Part shown: one piece after another, positions 1-7,812 of the stretch
Position numbering within the stretch: the stretch's first letter is position 1
Layout of the letters: every line of letters begins with the position of its first letter
DNA from: Kitasatospora purpeofusca
Lineage (GTDB): Bacteria; Actinomycetota; Actinomycetes; Streptomycetales; Streptomycetaceae
Reading direction: 5' to 3'
Length of the DNA stretch: 64,000 nucleotides
Assembly: GCF_000718025.1 (NCBI RefSeq)
Contig: NZ_JODS01000044.1
Span: 1 to 64,000, forward strand
The notes under the pieces: generated by a model
What the model saw: only the letters and a program-made list of their open reading frames with translations
Database searches by the model: none
What the model was told of the DNA's origin: nothing
Program-made: the position numbers and the translations under genes

Positions 1-222
1 GCCGGTGCGCGCCGCGGAACTGTTCCGCGGTCAGGGGCCGGCCCCTCGGCAGCGGCGCCACCGGTTCGGCGACGCCACGGTCCCCGGGCCCGCGCGGCCC
101 GGGTCCGCCGGGCCGCGAGGGCCGCGAGGCGAACCGGCCGGTGACGCCCTCCGCGGGAGCGGGCCGCAACAGCCCGGAGTGCCGCTGCGGGGGCCGGCCT
201 TCGACACCGCGGCCCCCGGCAG

Positions 223-1404
223 GTGGTCCGGCGGCGGCGCCGCGGGACCAGGGCCCGCGACGCCTCCCGCGGGCACCCGCCGTCGTGCGCAGGGCACCCG
301 CGCTGTTCCGCCGGCGGCGGCCCGCCCACCCACATGGCGCTCCTGCGGCAGCTGTGCGTCGAGCGGCGCGGCTGGATCGCTGCCACCGAGTTCGAGGACG
401 GCATCGCCGCTACCAACCTGCTGCCCGGCCCGGCCTCCACCCAACTGGCGATCCTCACCGCCTGGCGGCTGCGCGGCACTGCGGGCGCCCTGGTCGGCGG
501 GTTCTGCTTCATCGTGCCCGGCCTAGCTCTCATCCTCGCCCTGGCCGCGCTGTTCCTCGCCGGCAGCCCGCCGCTGTGGGTGCGCGGCGCAGCCGCGGGT
601 GCCGGAGCGGCGGTCGCCGCTGTCGCGGTGCAGGCGGCCACCGCGCTGGTCCCAGGAAGCTGGCGGCGCGCCGGCACCGCCCGTCCGGCCCGCGCCCGCT
701 GGGCCGCGTACGCGCTCGCCGGGGCGGTAGCAGCCGCACTGACCGGGCCGTGGCTGGTCCTGGTCCTCGTCGCCTGCGGCCTCGTCGAGACCGCGATCCG
801 CGCCTGGCCGGCCACCGAGCCCGGCCGCGCCTTCGCCTGGCCGGTGCCCCTCGCGCTCGCCGTTCCCGCTGCCGGGGGGCTGCTCGCGCTGGCGTGGGTC
901 GCGCTCAAGGTCGGGGCGCTGTCCTACGGCGGCGGATTCGTCATCATCCCGCTCATGCAGGCCGACGCCGTCGAGCACTACCACTGGATGACCGACGGCC
1001 AGTTCCTCAACGCCGTCGCCCTCGGCCAGATCACTCCGGGACCAGTTGTGCAGACCGTGGCCGTCGTCGGCTACGCCGCCGCCGGTGTCCCCGGCGGCCT
1101 GCTCGCCGCCGCGGTCGCCTTCGCCCCTTCGTTCCTCTTCGTGATCCTCGGCGGTCCCCGGTTCGACGCGATCCGGGCCGACGCCCGGGTGCAGGGGTTC
1201 TTCACCGGCGCGGGCCCGGCGGTGATCGGCGCCATCGCGGGCTCCGCCGTCCCGCTCGCTCTGGTGCTGCAGCACGCCTGGCAGTACGGGGTCCTCGGCG
1301 CAGCTGCGCTCTGGCTCCTCGCCGCGGGGCGCGGGGTCGTCTCCACCCTCCTCGGTGCCGGTGCGCTCGGGGTCGTTGCCGCGCTGACCGGTTGGGCCCT
1401 CTGA
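223..1404 (+). CDS. chrA: Chromate transporter (CHR family), N-terminus damaged
   Basis: Integral membrane protein of the CHR family, whose characterised members export chromate. Both halves of the duplicated CHR fold are visible: the first has GPPTH and LLPGPASTQLAI, the second SYGGGFVIIPLMQ and ITPGPVVQT, each followed by strongly hydrophobic segments. About 393 residues is normal for two-domain members. The first 37 or so residues are Arg/Gly-rich and lack the amphipathic entry helix and the Phe-Gly-Gly that normally precede GPP. The true start is therefore unclear; an ATG at 334 would omit that helix entirely. The gene may be a recently broken copy. No chromate-responsive regulator or partner lies beside it. 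The 222 bases upstream show no convincing gene. Confidence 0.75.
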   Translation: MVRRRRRGTRARDASRGHPPSCAGHPRCSAGGGPPTHMALLRQLCVERRGWIAATEFEDGIAATNLLPGPASTQLAILTAWRLRGTAGALVGGFCFIVPGLALILALAALFLAGSPPLWVRGAAAGAGAAVAAVAVQAATALVPGSWRRAGTARPARARWAAYALAGAVAAALTGPWLVLVLVACGLVETAIRAWPATEPGRAFAWPVPLALAVPAAGGLLALAWVALKVGALSYGGGFVIIPLMQADAVEHYHWMTDGQFLNAVALGQITPGPVVQTVAVVGYAAAGVPGGLLAAAVAFAPSFLFVILGGPRFDAIRADARVQGFFTGAGPAVIGAIAGSAVPLALVLQHAWQYGVLGAAALWLLAAGRGVVSTLLGAGALGVVAALTGWAL

Positions 1405-1519
1405 TCACAGCAAGACAGGCGAGCAACCCTGAGCACGGCGGCCACGGCGGATCGGGCGGCCGGTGTTCTCCGGTTGGCCCGCCAAGGATCTGTCAGAAAC
1501 ACGTATGAGTCGTATAAAG

Positions 1520-1990
1520 CCCGTGGCGGTGTGCCGACCGCGCCGAGGACGACGGTGGCCCCCACCACGTACGCCCGGCTGCGGCTCGCGGCCGAGACCG
1601 CCAGCACGGGTCCGGTCAGGCAGAGGGTGACGCCGCACCCCAGCAGCCCCGCCGCGAGCACCCCGCCGACCGGGACGGCGGCCCACAGGTCCGGAGAGAG
1701 CGCGACGCCGAGCGCGACCGTCGCGGTGGCCGCGGCGTTCAGCAGGACGGACACGGCGGCGAGGGCGACCGTCCGCTCCGCCATCAGGCGCCGGCGGGAG
1801 ACCGGGCGGGTCATCAGCAGCTCGATGGTTCCGGACTCGACGTCCGCGGCGACGGCGGCCGCCCCGAGCGAGCCGATGGCCGTCAGCTGGAGCGCGATCC
1901 AGAAGGGGTGGGTGAGTCCGGCGCCGAGCAGTCCGGCGTAGCTGGCGATGGAGACGTCGCCGTTGGAACCACTGAACGCCTTGAAGGCAT
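1520..1990 (-). pseudogene. ABC-2 type permease fragment
   Basis: On the minus strand an open stretch reads DAFKAFSGSNGDVSIASYAG, then ESGTIELLMTRPVSRRRLM, then hydrophobic segments. This is the signature of the first cytoplasmic loop and following helices of ABC-2 type drug or antibiotic exporter permeases. No start codon lies upstream: the match begins abruptly near 1990. On the other side it runs into unrelated sequence near 1520. It is a central fragment without a cognate ATPase gene. The abrupt left and right ends point to deletion rather than slow decay. Confidence 0.65.
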
Positions 1991-2004
1991 CCGGTGGGGT
2001 CCGC

Positions 2005-2440
2005 CCGCCGATGCCCGGGTCCGGTCGGAGAAACTGAGCCCGGCCACGTGCTGGGGCATGCTGTGCCCCGGCGGCGTGGGCCGGGTCGTTCTGTCGGCCC
2101 CCGCGAGCTGGTGGCCCTCCCCGTCAACTACCGTGTGCTGGACGCCACCATCGTCTTCCGCATCACCGCGGACAACACTCTCGCGAAGGCGGAGGGCGGC
2201 GATGTCGCCTTCGAGGTCGACCAACTCGACGAGGTCTTCGCCACCGGCTGGAGCGTTCTGGTCAACGGCATCGTCCGGATCGTCCACGACGAGGAGGCCG
2301 AACGGTGGCTCGGCCTGCACGCCGACCCCGACCCCTGGCCCGGGGGCGACCGGGAGACCTGGATGCGCATCCACCCCATGGGGATCAGCAGCCGTGTGGT
2401 GCGGCCCGAGGAGCCGCCGCTCCACGACAACAGGACCTGA
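2005..2440 (+). pseudogene. Pyridoxamine 5'-phosphate oxidase-like flavoprotein, frameshifted
   Basis: Remnant of a small PPOX-fold flavin-binding protein common in actinomycetes. The first part, ending GGVGRVVLSA, is in one frame. The rest, starting ELVALPVNYRVLDATIVFR and running to the natural end, is in another. Restoring one G near 2104, so that the run reads CCCGGCGAG, would rejoin them. No start codon precedes the first part, which begins next to the permease fragment on the opposite strand. Both a single-base deletion and an N-terminal truncation are implied, although a sequencing error could explain the frameshift alone. Confidence 0.6.
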
Positions 2441-2810
2441 AAACGACCGCGGCGATGCCGACCGGGCGCCCGGGTGCCAGCATGATCACCGTACCGAGCC
2501 ATGAGCCCCCTGGGTGAAGTCGGCCGCGAGTTCGACGAGCTGGTCGCACGGAGCACCGGCGGCGACGAGCCGCTCTGCGCCAGCGGCTCGCACTGGCCGC
2601 AATTCCTCGCGCCGCCCCGGCACCCGACGTCGCTGGTGACCATACCCACCAGGTCGCGGCGTGCGCAGGCACGCAGACGTTCGCCTCGTGGGCGGCCGCC
2701 GCGCAAGCGGCGTTGCCTCCGCATCGCCGGCAGCGGGCGCGAGCGCCGCCCTCATGCACCGTCGCGGGGAGCTCGTCGACTGCCCCTCCCCCATTGCCCG
2801 CCCCCAGACC
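2441..2810. other. No recognisable gene
   Basis: Open frames here are short, Arg/Ala-rich and without recognisable motifs or ribosome sites. Nothing was seen beyond the inverted repeat that follows. Confidence 0.5.
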
Positions 2811-2849
2811 AACAGGCCCGTACCCGCCGGCGGCAGCTACGGGCCTGTT
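2811..2849. terminator. 12-bp perfect inverted repeat, likely terminator
   Basis: AACAGGCCCGTA at 2811-2822 is exactly complementary to 2838-2849, with a 15-nt loop. It lies between the decayed region and the amylase promoter and would insulate the amylase gene. There is no U tract, as is usual in high-GC actinomycetes. Confidence 0.6.
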
Positions 2850-2918
2850 GCATTGACCCGAACTTAGCGTGGACCGATCAACTCGCCGACACTGTGCACT
2901 TGTTGTGATGCGGAGGCA

Positions 2919-2947
2919 TTGACGGGCATCTGTGGTGGTCCTATGGT
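2919..2947 (+). promoter_or_regulatory. Sigma-70-type promoter of the alpha-amylase gene
   Basis: TTGACG at 2919-2924 and TATGGT at 2942-2947 are separated by 17 bp, close to the housekeeping (HrdB-type) consensus. Transcription would start near 2954, about 124 nt upstream of the amylase ATG. Confidence 0.65.
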
Positions 2948-2958
2948 TGCGGCGCGCA

Positions 2959-2980
2959 CTGAAAGTTTCAGAAATATTTC
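2959..2980. promoter_or_regulatory. Tandem palindromic operators in the amylase leader
   Basis: CTGAAAGTTTCAG (2959-2971) and GAAATATTTC (2971-2980) are both perfect palindromes sharing one base. They sit just downstream of the predicted transcription start. The location suits repression by a LacI-type regulator, as known for Streptomyces amylase genes. The sequence differs from the operators in the cluster promoters at 10.4 and 28.5 kb, so a different regulator is possible. Confidence 0.5.
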
Positions 2981-3077
2981 ACAGAGGCTTCCTTCCGGCG
3001 ACGCCGATGCCGGACGCGCTACCCCTTCCGGTCCCCCTCGCCCCATCTCCCGGGGACCCCCACCTGGAGGAGAGCAG

Positions 3078-5159
3078 ATGAGCACAGCCACGTTGGACAC
3101 TCCCCCCAAGCGCACATCGCGCCGGGCCGTCGCCTCACTGGCCGGACTCGGCCTGGCCCTGAGCATGGCAGCAACCCTGTCGGCGCCGGCCCAGTCCGCG
3201 TCCGCGGCACCGGTCGGCCGCGAGGGCAAGAAGGTCACCGCGGTCCTCTTCGAGTGGAAGTTCGACTCGATCGCGCAGGAGTGCACCCGGACCCTCGGCC
3301 CGAAGGGCTACGGCTACGTGCAGGTCTCCCCTCCACAGGAGCGCATCCAGGGCGGAGCCTGGTGGACCGGCTACCAGCCCGTCAGCTACCGGATCGCGGG
3401 ACCGCTTGGCGACCGCACCGCGTTCCGAGACATGGTGAACACCTGTCACGCGGCCGGCGTCGACGTCGTCGTCGACACGGTCATCAACCACATGACCTCG
3501 GGCTCGGGGACCGGGACCGGCGGCACCCAGTACACCAAGTACAACTACCCCGGCACCTTCCAGGACGGCGACTTCCACAGCTGCCGCCGCCCCATCGGCA
3601 GCAACTACGCGGACCGCTACAACGTCCAGGAGTGCGAGCTCGGCGACCCGGGGCAGCCGTCGCTGTCGGACCTGAACACGGGCAGCGACTCCGTCCGCGA
3701 CAAGATCGCCGGCTATCTGAACGACCTGCTGTCCCTCGGCGCCGACGGCTTCCGCGTCGACGCGGTCAAGCACATTCCCGCCTCCGACCTCACGGCGATC
3801 CGCTCCAGGCTCACCCGGCCGGACGCCTACTGGGTCCAGGAAGCCATTTTCGGCGGGGGCGAGGCCGTCTCCCCCAGCGAGTACCTCGGCGTCGGTGACG
3901 TCCAGGAGTTCCGCTACACCACCGACCTCAAGCGGATCTTCACCAACGAGAAGCTCTCCTACCTGAAGAACTTCGGCGAGGCGTGGGGCTACATGTCGTC
4001 CGGCAAGGCCGGCACGATGGTCACCAACCACGACACCGAGCGCAACGGGTCCTCGCTCAACTACAAGGACGGCGCCGCCTACACCCTCGCGCACGTCCTC
4101 ATGCTCGCCCACCCCTACGGCACCCCGTCCGTGCACTCCGGCTACCAGTTCTCCAACCGCGACGCCGGCGCGCCCAACGGCGGCACGGTCAACTCCTGCT
4201 ACACCGAAGGCTGGGAGTGCCAGCACGCCTGGCCCCAGATCGCCAACATGGTCGGCTTCCGCAACGCCGCCGGCGACACGGCCATCACCAACTGGTGGGA
4301 CAACGGCGACAACACCATCGGCTTCGGCCGGGGCGACCGGGCCTACGTGACGATCAACCGCGGCGCCGCGATCACCCGGACCTTCCAGACCTCGCTGCCC
4401 GCCGGCACCTACTGCGACGTCCAGCACGGAAGCCCGACCGCCGGCAGCGGATGCACCGGCACCACCTACACCGTCGGCAGTGACGGGACGTTCACCGCAA
4501 CAGTGGGCTCCAACGACTCCATCGCCCTCTACGTCGGTGCAGGCGGCGGCACCAAGCCCGACGGCACCAACACCTCCACCGTCTACTACAGCACCGACAA
4601 GAACTGGCCCGCCTACAACATCCACTTCCGCCCCGACGGCGGCTCCTGGACCGTGGCTCCCGGCGCTGCCATGGAGCCGGCCTGCGCCGGCTGGGTGAAG
4701 AAGACCGTCGCCCTCAACACCGCGACCGGCCTGAAGGCCTCCTTCAACAACGGTGCCGGCACCTGGGACAACAACAACTCCGCCGACTACACACTCGGCA
4801 CCGGCAACATCACCGTCAAGGGCGGCAGCGTCGGCACCGGCAACCCCTGCGACGCACCCCAGAGCACTGCCGGCGCTTCCTTCGCCGTCAACGCGACCAC
4901 CGTGCCCGGTCAGAACATCTACGTCGTCGGCAACACCACCGCCCTCGGCAACTGGGCCTCCTCGGGCGCGGTAAAGCTCGACCCCGCCGCCTACCCCGTG
5001 TGGAAGCTCGCCCTCGACCTGCCCGCCGGCACCGCATTCGAGTACAAGTACATCCGCAAGGACGCCGCCGGGAACGTCACCTGGGAATCCGGCGCCAACC
5101 GCACCGCCACCGTCCCCGCCACTGGCAGGATCCCCCTGACCGACGCCTGGCGCAGCTGA
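3078..5159 (+). CDS. Secreted alpha-amylase (GH13) with CBM25-like and CBM20 modules
   Basis: Extracellular endo-acting alpha-1,4-glucanase that degrades starch. The ATG at 3078 follows a GGAGGAG ribosome site; 693 residues. A twin-Arg-containing signal peptide with a hydrophobic run ends near residue 40 (SASA-APV). The GH13 barrel carries the conserved regions DTVINH, GFRVDAVKH (nucleophile Asp228), WVQEA (acid/base Glu255) and VTNHD (Asp319). After about residue 490 comes a CBM25-like starch-binding module (VYYSTDKNWPAYNIHFRP). A C-terminal CBM20 follows (NIYVVGNTTALGNW, FEYKYI). It has its own promoter, palindromic operators and terminator. It lies 1.7 kb from a gene set resembling the acarbose cluster, whose known relatives also carry amylases. 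Whether it tolerates the cluster product cannot be told from sequence. Confidence 0.93.
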   Translation: MSTATLDTPPKRTSRRAVASLAGLGLALSMAATLSAPAQSASAAPVGREGKKVTAVLFEWKFDSIAQECTRTLGPKGYGYVQVSPPQERIQGGAWWTGYQPVSYRIAGPLGDRTAFRDMVNTCHAAGVDVVVDTVINHMTSGSGTGTGGTQYTKYNYPGTFQDGDFHSCRRPIGSNYADRYNVQECELGDPGQPSLSDLNTGSDSVRDKIAGYLNDLLSLGADGFRVDAVKHIPASDLTAIRSRLTRPDAYWVQEAIFGGGEAVSPSEYLGVGDVQEFRYTTDLKRIFTNEKLSYLKNFGEAWGYMSSGKAGTMVTNHDTERNGSSLNYKDGAAYTLAHVLMLAHPYGTPSVHSGYQFSNRDAGAPNGGTVNSCYTEGWECQHAWPQIANMVGFRNAAGDTAITNWWDNGDNTIGFGRGDRAYVTINRGAAITRTFQTSLPAGTYCDVQHGSPTAGSGCTGTTYTVGSDGTFTATVGSNDSIALYVGAGGGTKPDGTNTSTVYYSTDKNWPAYNIHFRPDGGSWTVAPGAAMEPACAGWVKKTVALNTATGLKASFNNGAGTWDNNNSADYTLGTGNITVKGGSVGTGNPCDAPQSTAGASFAVNATTVPGQNIYVVGNTTALGNWASSGAVKLDPAAYPVWKLALDLPAGTAFEYKYIRKDAAGNVTWESGANRTATVPATGRIPLTDAWRS

Positions 5160-5238
5160 CCCCACAGGCTGCCGTGCGCCGTCACCCGGACGGCAAGCCG
5201 CCCTGGCCCCGTCGCCGAGCGGGACCGTACTGAAAGAA

Positions 5239-5283
5239 GCGGGTCTCCTGCCGGGCACCATTGGTGCCCGGCAGGAGACCCGC
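5239..5283. terminator. Strong terminator hairpin (21-bp stem)
   Basis: Bases 5239-5259 and 5263-5283 are perfectly complementary around a 3-nt ATT loop. It lies 80 nt after the amylase stop codon and can also act on leftward transcription from the dinB/IS remnants. Confidence 0.88.
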
Positions 5284-5377
5284 AGCCACTTCCCGAGCCG
5301 CCGGACGCGGGCCGGCGGTGTGCTCACGCCGCCGCGATGAGCCAGGGAACCGGCCGCGCGGCCTCCGGGAAGTACCG

Positions 5378-5400
5378 GGCGAGACCTCAGGAGTCTCGCC
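5378..5400. terminator. Small hairpin below the dinB remnant
   Basis: GGCGAGAC (5378-5385) pairs with GTCTCGCC (5393-5400) across a 7-nt loop. It is plausibly the former terminator of the leftward dinB-like gene. Confidence 0.4.
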
Positions 5401-5454
5401 GGAGGCGAAACGCCGTGTGGGTCGGAGCACGCCGGGGTGTGCAGGCTCCCACGG

Positions 5455-5640
5455 CTGGAACCAGGGGTCGGGCCATCGCTCGGCTGCGGCATGGAGCGGG
5501 TAGGTGGCGCCGTCGATACTCTCGCGGATGATGTCGGCACGGCCCCCGTGCCGCGCGATCTCCTCGATCAGGTGCAGGAGCACCCAGCGCACCGACCACT
5601 CCTTGAGCTTGACTCTGTCGGGGATCTTGGACGACGGGGC
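5455..5640 (-). pseudogene. DinB/DUF664-family C-terminal fragment
   Basis: The minus strand reads KLKEWSVRWVLLHLIEEIAR followed by HGGRADIIRESIDGA. This is the last helix region of actinobacterial DUF664 (DinB-like four-helix metal-binding) proteins. Everything upstream is missing: the frame stops matching near 5640, exactly where the IS1182-type transposase remnant ends. It looks like an insertion followed by deletion that removed the first two-thirds of the gene. DUF664 proteins are often linked to mycothiol-dependent or detoxification chemistry. No function remains here. Confidence 0.7.
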
Positions 5641-6508
5641 TCAAGTGCCGAGGGTGCGCCAGGACTTCGTGCGGGGGATGTCGTTCTCGTCCAGGAAGGT
5701 CTGGAAGGCGGTCGGCGGTCTCGGCGAGGGGGCTCCCTCGGTGACGGGCCGGCCGCTGAGTCGTTCGATGTTCACGGCGATGGCTGTGAGTACGTGTTGC
5801 ATGGGCTTTCGGCTGGCCTCGGTAGCGGCAGCGGCGCATGCCGTGTCCTTGGGCGAACTCGTTCATGGTGCCCTCGATGCCGGAGCGGACCGCGTAGCGG
5901 GCCTTCCAGTCCGGTGTTTGCTGCTCAGCACGGACGCGGATTTGCAGGTCGCGGAGTTCTCGCGGGGGAAAACCCACATTCCGGGCGTCGCTGGAGCTTG
6001 TGCAGCGGTGGCGGTCGGGACACGGCTGGCACTGGCTCTTGGTGAACCGTGCCACGATCAGGGGTCCGCGGTGGATGAGGAGGTCGGGTAGGGGCCGTGC
6101 CAGCTGGCGCTGACCTGGCCGTTCGGGCAGGTGACCTGTCGGCGGTCGAAGTCGATGTGGAAGTCGTCGCGGTCGCACCCTTCGTTCTTGCGGTGTTGGC
6201 GGGTGGGGTTGCCCGGCAGGGGCCCGCCGACGGTGACCTGGTGTTCGCGGGCAGCTCGTTCGAGGTGGACGAGGGAGGTGTAGCCGCCGTCGACCAGGTG
6301 CTCGTCGGGAAGCAGTTCGCGGCGTGCCAGGCGGGTGTGGATGCCGGGCCGGGCCTGGCCGTCGTTCGTGGCGGCCGAGGTGGTGGCCACGTCCGTGATC
6401 ACGTTGACGCTGTCGGCAGCACACGTCTCGGTGACATGGGCGGCGAAGCCCTTCCAGCTGATGATGTGACCGTGGCGGACGTAGCGCGCCGTGGGGTCGT
6501 AGGGGGTT
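5641..6508 (-). mobile_element. IS1182-family transposase remnant (frameshifted, 5' truncated)
   Basis: Translated pieces in different minus-strand frames line up with an IS1182-type transposase: YDPTARYVRHGHIISWKGFA, then VITDVATTSAATNDGQ to CDRDDFHIDFDRRQVTCPNG, then FTKSQCQPCPDRHRCTS through RYAVRSGIEGTMNEFAQGHG, and the usual C-terminus TAFQTFLDENDIPRTKSWRT. Several frameshifts separate the pieces. The N-terminal DNA-binding part (the first 200 or so residues) is missing beyond about 6508. Terminal inverted repeats were not recognised. The element is dead and abuts the truncated dinB-like gene. Confidence 0.8.
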
Positions 6509-6510
6509 GC

Positions 6511-6783
6511 CTACCGCGTTGTGCGGCCGAAGCCGTCGACCGGTTCGGCGAGCGCAGCAAGATCACCGGCCGGATCGAGGGGCACCGGGTCGCCGTGGGA
6601 TGCGTCGTGACACGCGAGCAGAGCGCTTCCCTGGTCATGGTCACGCACGATCCGGATGAACTTGTCGTCCTGCCAGACGTTGCAGTAGCCGCAGGGCGAG
6701 TTGCAGCGGAATGCGATGCAGAAGCGGGCCGACTGCAGCGATCCGGGCGAGGATGCGGTCATCGGTGCCGGTCTTGCGGTCAC
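6511..6783 (-). other. Open frame of unknown origin between IS remnant and cluster
   Basis: A 90-residue frame with a Cys-rich stretch (CNSPCGYCNVW) and DPAGDLAALAEPVDGFG. I do not recognise it. No convincing ribosome site precedes it and it runs into the IS1182 remnant. It may be a fragment of a gene interrupted by that element. Confidence 0.25.
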
Positions 6784-6816
6784 GGCTGTCTCTCCTACGG
6801 CGCTGCGGTGCTCGGG

Positions 6817-6842
6817 GGCGGGCCGGTTCGGTACGGCCCGCC
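6817..6842. terminator. Terminator-like hairpin after the cluster's last gene
   Basis: GGCGGGCCG (6817-6825) pairs with CGGCCCGCC (6834-6842) over an 8-nt loop, 34 bp past the aldo/keto reductase stop. It probably ends the leftward transcript. Confidence 0.65.
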
Positions 6843-6876
6843 GGTGGGGCTGCGGGCCGTACCGGGTACGGGGGAT

Positions 6877-7812
6877 TCAGGGCAGTGGGGTGCCGCGGGC
6901 GGCTATCCACAGCTCGTACCACTCTTCGTGGGTGAGCTCGGGTTCGCGTCGCACCGCGTCGCGGCAGGCCGTGATGCGGTCGGGCCTGGCGGTGCCGATG
7001 ACCGGTGCGATGCCGGCCGGGTGACGTTGGAGCCACCACAGGAGGACCGTCTCGGGTGTCGTGGACTTGCGGGCGGCGAGCCGGCGGACGAGTTCCCCGG
7101 CCGGGTTCGGTTCGCTCCCGGTGAACCGGCCCTGGGCCAGGGCGCCCCAGGCCTGCAGGGCGATCCCGTTGGCGGAGCAGTACTCGAGCGTCCCGTGCGG
7201 GAAGCCGTTGGAGGTGGCCGCCGTGGTGTTGAGCAGGACTCCGGCCTCAACCCAGTCGCGGCGGTGCAGACTCATTTCGAGCTGGTTGACGACCAGCGGG
7301 AGGTCAAGGTGCGCTTGGACATGGGCGATCTGTGCGGCGCTCATGTTCGAGACGCCGAAGCGGCGCACCATGCCCTGCCGGTGGAGGGAGTCGAGGGCTT
7401 CGGCGATCTCCTTCGGTCCGGCCAGCGGATCGGGACGGTGCAGCAGCAGAACGTCCAGCGAGTCGGTGCGCAGCCGGGTCAGGCTCTCCTCGACGCGCCG
7501 AAGGATGCTGGGTCCTCGCAGATCGTAGTGGCCGGGCCGCCCGTTGCCCGGCAGGCGGATGCCGCACTTGGTCTGCAGGGTGATGCGCTGGCGCAGGCCG
7601 GGTGAGGCTGCCAGGACTTCGCCGAAGACCGCTTCGGACTTGCCGTGTCGGTAGATGTCGGCGTGGTCGAACGCGGTGATCCCGGCGTCGAGTGCGGCGC
7701 CGATCGCGGCCTCGGCGTGGCGGACGTCCGCGGCCGTGTAGGGGTTGTCGTCCCACGTGCCGCCCAGTCCCATGCAGCCGTACAGCACTCTGCCGACGCC
7801 TGTTCCGGTCAC
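6877..7812 (-). CDS. Aldo/keto reductase
   Basis: NAD(P)H-dependent aldo/keto reductase of 311 residues, resembling the YdhF/oxidoreductase-like branch. Visible features are the catalytic Asp-Tyr pair (FDHADIY, near residue 50), the Lys in LQTKCGIR, the His in LLLHRPDP and the NADP-binding end PVIGTARPDR. The GTG start at 7812 overlaps the stop of the GMC gene (GTGA), so it is translationally coupled. It is the last gene of the sub-operon PfkB kinase - GMC oxidoreductase - reductase, downstream of the operator-bearing region at 10.4 kb. Together with the GMC enzyme it could interconvert a hydroxyl and a carbonyl on a sugar or cyclitol. No equivalent is known to me in the acarbose cluster. Confidence 0.85.
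   Translation of the reverse strand: MTGTGVGRVLYGCMGLGGTWDDNPYTAADVRHAEAAIGAALDAGITAFDHADIYRHGKSEAVFGEVLAASPGLRQRITLQTKCGIRLPGNGRPGHYDLRGPSILRRVEESLTRLRTDSLDVLLLHRPDPLAGPKEIAEALDSLHRQGMVRRFGVSNMSAAQIAHVQAHLDLPLVVNQLEMSLHRRDWVEAGVLLNTTAATSNGFPHGTLEYCSANGIALQAWGALAQGRFTGSEPNPAGELVRRLAARKSTTPETVLLWWLQRHPAGIAPVIGTARPDRITACRDAVRREPELTHEEWYELWIAARGTPLP

Noticed and set aside
3135..5540. 801-codon minus-strand frame opposite the amylase
   Set aside because: Val/Gly/Asp-rich shadow without motifs; the amylase on the other strand is unambiguous.
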